From Parachlorella kessleri (taxonomy: Eukaryota > Chlorophyta > Trebouxiophyceae > Chlorellales > Chlorellaceae), in assembly GCA_001598975.1 (NCBI GenBank), contig BBXU01000488.1:1-14637 (forward strand): a DNA stretch of 14,637 bases. The letters are read 5' to 3'. The notes beneath the pieces were generated by a model that was not told the DNA's origin, ran no database searches, and saw only the letters and a list, made by a program, of their open reading frames with translations. Positions 9,623-14,637 of this stretch are shown piece after piece; within the stretch, counting starts at the first letter, position 1; each line of letters opens with the position of its first letter. Both the position numbers and the translations under genes were made by a program.

Positions 9623-9876
9623 GCCGTCGAGCTTCACGACCAACCCAGTGGAGACTAAATTATCAGACCCAGCACACGGTGTTACATTGCAGTGCAAATA
9701 CAATGGGGGTGAGGTGTGGCCTGGTTGCATCGTTTTGCAAAACTGCTTTGGAGCCCAATGCTGCGCCTGCTAGCCCAGCTTGCCTATCTGTGGCCACTAT
9801 CGAGGAGGCATGCATTTATTGCAAGTTTCTGACACAGATTAGCAATAGGGGACGCGAAGCGAGGTTTTCACTTGTC
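9623..9876. promoter_or_regulatory. Short divergent promoter region
   Basis: The minus-strand 1382-residue gene starts at 9622 and the plus-strand organelle-type protein starts at 9877, leaving 254 bases for both 5' UTRs and promoters (146 if the upstream ATG at 9730 is used). I see no clear TATA box. The arrangement implies a bidirectional promoter; whether the two genes are co-expressed cannot be read from sequence. Confidence 0.45.
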
Positions 9877-11363
9877 ATGGCGACTGTCATGCTCTTATCG
9901 TCCCTGTGCCGCTTGCGTTTATATCAGTGCCGTACTTGCTTTTTCGGCCGCAACGTAGCATTAGTGTTTAGAAGGCAACAGGTTGCGTGTTATCGAGGCC
10001 TGTCCGTCCCACCAGTTGCCTCACAAACAGCCAGCTCCCCTGGTGGAGACACTCGTGAGGCGTCAAGCACGCAGGGCGGACAGGGAGGCGGCGTCTACAC
10101 ACAGTGGAGGTTGCAGTGGAGCTCCTTCTTGGGACAGCTACATGCAGCTGGGCATTTTGCAGCAGACCCACAGGTCCTTCCAAGCCAACTTGATAGCAAC
10201 AAAGGTGGGCAGGCTGGCTGGCAACTTACACCGCCCACTCTCTCTTGCTCGCTGTGCGGAGTTGGGGCTTTACATTTTTGCCACCAACGGTCCCTTGCCT
10301 TGGTGCAGGCGCGGTCAAAAGGGCTGTCCTCAGTTTTGCAAGGCAGCGCGCCGACCTCCGTTGTAGCCTGCCGGAGGAAGACCTGCGTGCGCTTGTCAGC
10401 TGCGGGTTTCCTCAGGAGGTCAGTGCCTGACTGCTACGTCAACAAGTCAAGCTTGCGTGGCAAGCTTTCCCACTCTTCTAGCACCAGTGAGGGTATGTGA
10501 TGAATCACTCTTGGGTAAGGCTGGACTTGTCTCCTTGCCATCGCCATTCAGTGCCCCTCCTCAGATTGATATTGCAGGACCGCAAGTCCGTGAATGCCTA
10601 CAAGCGATTAGAAGCCTCAATTTTGCGAGGCCAGGACTTGCCAGCAGCCGATGGTGGGCCGGCAGACTTCCAGGATGTGGCAAGGATGCTGTATGCCCTC
10701 AGCTTGGTGGACCCTGTCACTGCAGAGCTGGAAAGCCCAGGTGGGTACTGTAACTTAGGTTCCTTGGTGCAAAATGGAACGAGTTCCCCAGGGCCCAGGG
10801 ATATAGAGATTGCTCTGTTCTCGCACATATGCACTGCAGCCTGCTGCGCGCTGCTGCAAACTTCTCGGCTCATGGGGTTTGGTTCCAGCTGTGAATGAAC
10901 CAATGCTGATTGGGACGTGCTGCAGGTCTCGCAGCAGCAGCTGTCTGTTTGATGCCCAGCATCATTAGTGCGGCACAGGAGCCTGCATCGGTTTCATCGC
11001 AGAAAGCAGGTAGGTCCTCGGCAGCGTGGTTGTTGGAAAGGTGCACTGGCATGTGCTGTGGTCATGAATTGATGAACACTCCCAGTCGGATAGCTATCAG
11101 GTAGCCAGCCCAATGAGACGTCCGACAGCGGCCCGGTATCCAGTCGGAACGAAGATGCCTCCCCAAGGAATGGCCGGATTACGAGTGCCTACCTTGCTCT
11201 GCGCAGGAAGCAGCCGGGGAGTGCCTCGGCCTGTTTACAACAATCGCAGGCATCGGGAGCCATGGCAGCGAGAGCAGCAGCATGGCCCTTCAACTGGGCC
11301 TGCTGGGCGGTCAGAGCTAGCGGGTGGGCGCCGTGGAGTGGGTGTTGGCAGCTCCCAACATAA
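9877..11363 (+). CDS. Probable organelle protein with VAR3-like RK-x-VN-x2-KRL domain (C-terminus unresolved)
   Basis: Exons 9877-10204, 10309-10418, 10578-10740 and 10926-11009 join with consistent phases. A fifth exon from 11101 stays in phase and reaches a stop at 11361-11363, giving 315 residues. The N-terminus (MATVMLLSSLCRLRLYQC, then several Arg and no acidic residue before about 55) looks like a mitochondrial or plastid presequence. Residues about 110-200 carry LSFARQRADL, SLPEEDLRALV, CGFP and DRKSVNAYKRL (147-157). This follows the pattern L-x-FAR-x-R-x-DL, SL-x3-D, G-x-P, RK-x-VN-x2-KRL that I recall from plant organellar RanBP2-type zinc-finger proteins such as VAR3. The zinc fingers of that family are not seen. 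The last exon ends in an odd Trp-rich tail, so its true splicing probably differs, and coding could extend to about 11542. No TGTAA signal was found downstream. Confidence 0.5.
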
Positions 11364-11721
11364 TAGCAGCAGCAGCAGGGGGTGGCGACCGGCGGATGGG
11401 CAGGCCGCAGGCACACAGCAGCAGAGTGCTCGCTGGCGCAATGCACGCAGCTGGGGTCGAAGTGAGCGGGGGTCTTAATGCACATGAGAGCAGGCAGCTG
11501 GAAAACATGGTGTTTGGTGGTGCTCTGAGGAAGCTTGCCTAGGGCGTTGGCCAAGCGAAGCAGGTTGCTGATGAGACCAAAAACTGGCCTGACGGCTCAG
11601 GTAGCTTTGCCCTTGTTCGGCCCTGTGCACACTTGAGGGGTTACAGCATGCAGTATCCCTGCAAAGCGTGTGGCATCAAGCCACCATTGCGCGGTGCCAT
11701 TGTGCAGCTGCTACACAGCCA

Positions 11722-11759
11722 GGGAAAGAGCCGTAATTGGGGGAAAGAGCCGTAATTGA
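11722..11759. repeat. 19-base tandem duplication
   Basis: GGGAAAGAGCCGTAATTG occurs at 11722-11739 and again at 11741-11758, without mismatch, giving a period of 19 bases. It lies downstream of both converging genes and looks like a recent slippage duplication. Confidence 0.8.
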
Positions 11760-11785
11760 ATCACTGAGCGTACCATCTTGCCTCA

Positions 11786-11790
11786 TTACA
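11786..11790 (-). terminator. TGTAA polyadenylation signal of the Rab gene
   Basis: TTACA on the plus strand reads TGTAA on the minus strand, about 320 bases after the Rab stop codon at 12112. It is the first such signal downstream, so it is the likely polyadenylation signal of that gene. Confidence 0.45.
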
Positions 11791-12111
11791 GGCCATCCCG
11801 CTAACTGCAAAGTGGCTACTAGCATCACACAGCTGTGAGCTGTGCATCCTCCTTCAGCACGCCAGCTTGCAATTTTTAAACCATTATCTCTCACGCCCAG
11901 GCAGACCAAGCCTTCACAAAAGCCTTATGCACAGATGCACTGACATTCTACAGCCTGCGAAAAGGCTTGGGCGATAGCTCCAAGGTACACAGTGTCAAAT
12001 GGTACATGGCCCGAAGCACACCCCAGTTACGCACCCAATCACAAAGGGTGCATTGAGATACAACCAAGGCATGAAATGTCTGTACTCTCCACCCCACAAG
12101 ACTGCGTCGCA

Positions 12112-13453
<1,342 letters not shown>

Positions 13454-13788
13454 TTTTCCTGCCGCTGCTCTCCTCTACCGCTCTGGTCCCCGAAGCTGCC
13501 GGCTATACTGCGGTGGCCAGGAAGTCCTGCCAAGGTTCAAGGACGCAGCTAAGCTCGATTAGGCCACAAACAGGCACCAAGCGACAGTTGGGGAACGGAA
13601 TGCGGGCTGGTCAGAGCGCGTCTCGAGGACTGTACCGGTGGGTTAAACAGATTTGGCAAGAGAGGAGATAGCAGCTTGGAGGGCAGAGTGTCCAAACGTG
13701 CCAATTGTTGTTCCCGCGTTTTAATGGCCGCACAAATCCTGTGTGTCATCGAGGCAGCCCTCCCCATGCTGCCAGCATTGGAGCAAGT
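13454..13788. other. Rab promoter region and spacer
   Basis: This is the 335 bases upstream of the Rab start codon. No coding is supported. It should contain the Rab promoter and 5' UTR, and the 3' UTR of any minus-strand gene to the right. No minus-strand TGTAA signal is visible in it, which weakens the case for such a gene ending at 13789. Confidence 0.4.
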
Positions 13789-14526
13789 TCAGGTTGGGAA
13801 TCCTTCCAGCCAGTGCAAGACGCTGGTAGCCTTGTGTTCTCTTCCCTTGCAAGGCCGCCATGGGTGACGGCATGCTGGCCTGGTGCACCAGAGCTCCTTA
13901 GGTACTAAGAACAGCTTGCGTGCACTGTTTCGTGTTTCACGCCGGAAGCGCATTATTGGGGCTTCCTGCTGGCGCTTCAGGCAGCCACACTCTCCGCAGA
14001 AGAGGAACAACATCGCCTCCTGGTGTCTTGCTGGGCTCGACCAGTAGAGCGACCCAAGATAGAACTGGTTCAGTTGTGCGCTGGTAGACCCCAGCTTTTT
14101 CTGGGCCAGGCCCTGAAGCAATGTTGCGTGCCCACAACGCGATGCTGCCTGTGTACGCCTGTAGTCCAGTTTGCGCCCTTTGGGGAACACTGGTAGCCTG
14201 CCAAACTCTTTGCAGTCCCATGCTTATCGGCACATAGCGGCTGTCTCGAGCCTGAAGGCAAGGTAGCACCGAACTGCGTGCCCAAGCCCAAGATGCCCTT
14301 GGCAAGGTCTGACAACCTTGGTGTGTTTGGTTCCTTCAAGTCAGGGAGTCCAAGCCGGCCTTGCCAACACTGTAGCACTGGCATTATAGCCCTCACACAA
14401 ATTCAGGCACAGCTCGTGAGGTGTCGAAGTGTGACCTACCGGTGAGAAAGGACAGGAGGAGCTAGTGGTGTTCTGCCTGTGCGGAAGGAGGTTACAGTAA
14501 CGATAGTGGGCATGTCCATCATTCAT
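13789..14526 (-). CDS. Possible multi-exon gene, poorly resolved
   Basis: A minus-strand exon from an ATG at 14526 to 14440 (29 codons) is followed by a good donor (GTAGGT) and, 70 bases on, a good acceptor (GTGCTACAG). It joins in phase to an exon starting at 14369 that reads RLGLPDLKEPNTPRLSDLAK and then LGLGTQFG, which looks like real protein. Further down, a 133-codon frame ends at 13789 and contains a Cys cluster (FCGECGC, then WCTRPAC) of possible zinc-binding type. I cannot connect these pieces by convincing splice sites, and a plus-strand frame at about 13922-14210 is also open. Family not recognised; the pieces may be coding, or only partly so. Confidence 0.25.
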
Positions 14527-14637
14527 CAGTCTCACTGCACCCACCCTGTCAGTCCCTCGAAACACAGTTACCAAAACAAGTACACAGTTGTGTTACGGTT
14601 GGCTTACTGTCAGTGTGCTTGTAGCTTGTCTCCCCTT

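Larger units (their letters stand above)
11364..12111. other. Convergent 3' region between the VAR3-like gene and the Rab gene
   Basis: A plus-strand frame stays open to a TAG at 11540-11542 (ending ENMVFGGALRKLA) and could be a last exon of the gene to the left. After that no coding is convincing. The stretch next to 12111 is the Rab 3' UTR and contains a minus-strand TGTAA at 11790-11786. A 19-base tandem duplication is listed separately. Confidence 0.4.

Noticed and set aside
9580..10500. Plus-strand open frame of 306 codons as a single exon
   Set aside because: It reads through a clear intron (10205-10308); the protein-like continuation is in another frame after splicing. Its first 99 codons precede the presequence-like ATG at 9877 and overlap the start of the opposite gene.
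13789..14190. PDCD2/TSR4-like protein
   Set aside because: Fragments such as LPVFPKG and LFLFCGECGC recalled that family, but the first Cys pair and the usual spacing are missing.

Overview
This window is nuclear DNA of a eukaryote, most likely a green alga (Chlorophyta; class not resolved). Genes are split by short GT-AG introns, mostly with GTGAGC/GTGGGT-type donors and TGCAG acceptors. Coding exons are rich in Ala, Gln, Pro and CAG/GCC runs. Candidate green-algal TGTAA polyadenylation signals lie downstream of several genes. The Rab GTPase is of the plant RABE/Rab8 type. There is no sign of operons, bacterial genes, tRNA, rRNA or CRISPR.

Layout, left to right. (1) 188-1075, minus: four exons of an ankyrin-repeat protein resembling ANKRD39; its 3' end is unresolved or beyond the left edge. 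(2) 1076-2040: no confident gene; it holds an unusually CpG-rich, stem-loop-prone block at 1555-1935. (3) 2041-3009, plus: a 322-residue, low-complexity, probably nuclear protein of unknown function, followed by a long AT-richer 3' region with three TGTAA signals near 4.0 kb. (4) 4604-9622, minus: a six-exon gene whose phases all agree, giving a 1382-residue, mostly disordered protein with a helical N-terminus, a KEN box and a bipartite nuclear localisation signal. (5) 9877-about 11363, plus: a divergently transcribed gene for a probably organelle-targeted protein carrying the RK-x-VN-x2-KRL domain that I recall from plant VAR3-like RanBP2 zinc-finger proteins; its last exon is unclear. (6) 12112-13453, minus: a complete five-exon RABE/Rab8/YPT2 GTPase of 209 residues. 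(7) 13789-14526, minus: fragments of a possible further gene, poorly resolved.

The genes are not a functional cluster; this looks like ordinary, densely packed algal chromosome. The best leads are the 1382-residue protein with its KEN box and nuclear signals, the 254-bp divergent promoter shared by genes 4 and 5, and the CpG-rich block at 1555-1935. I did not find evidence for a new multi-gene system.

Exon models were built by hand from reading phase, splice consensus and protein sense. They have not been tested against transcripts.
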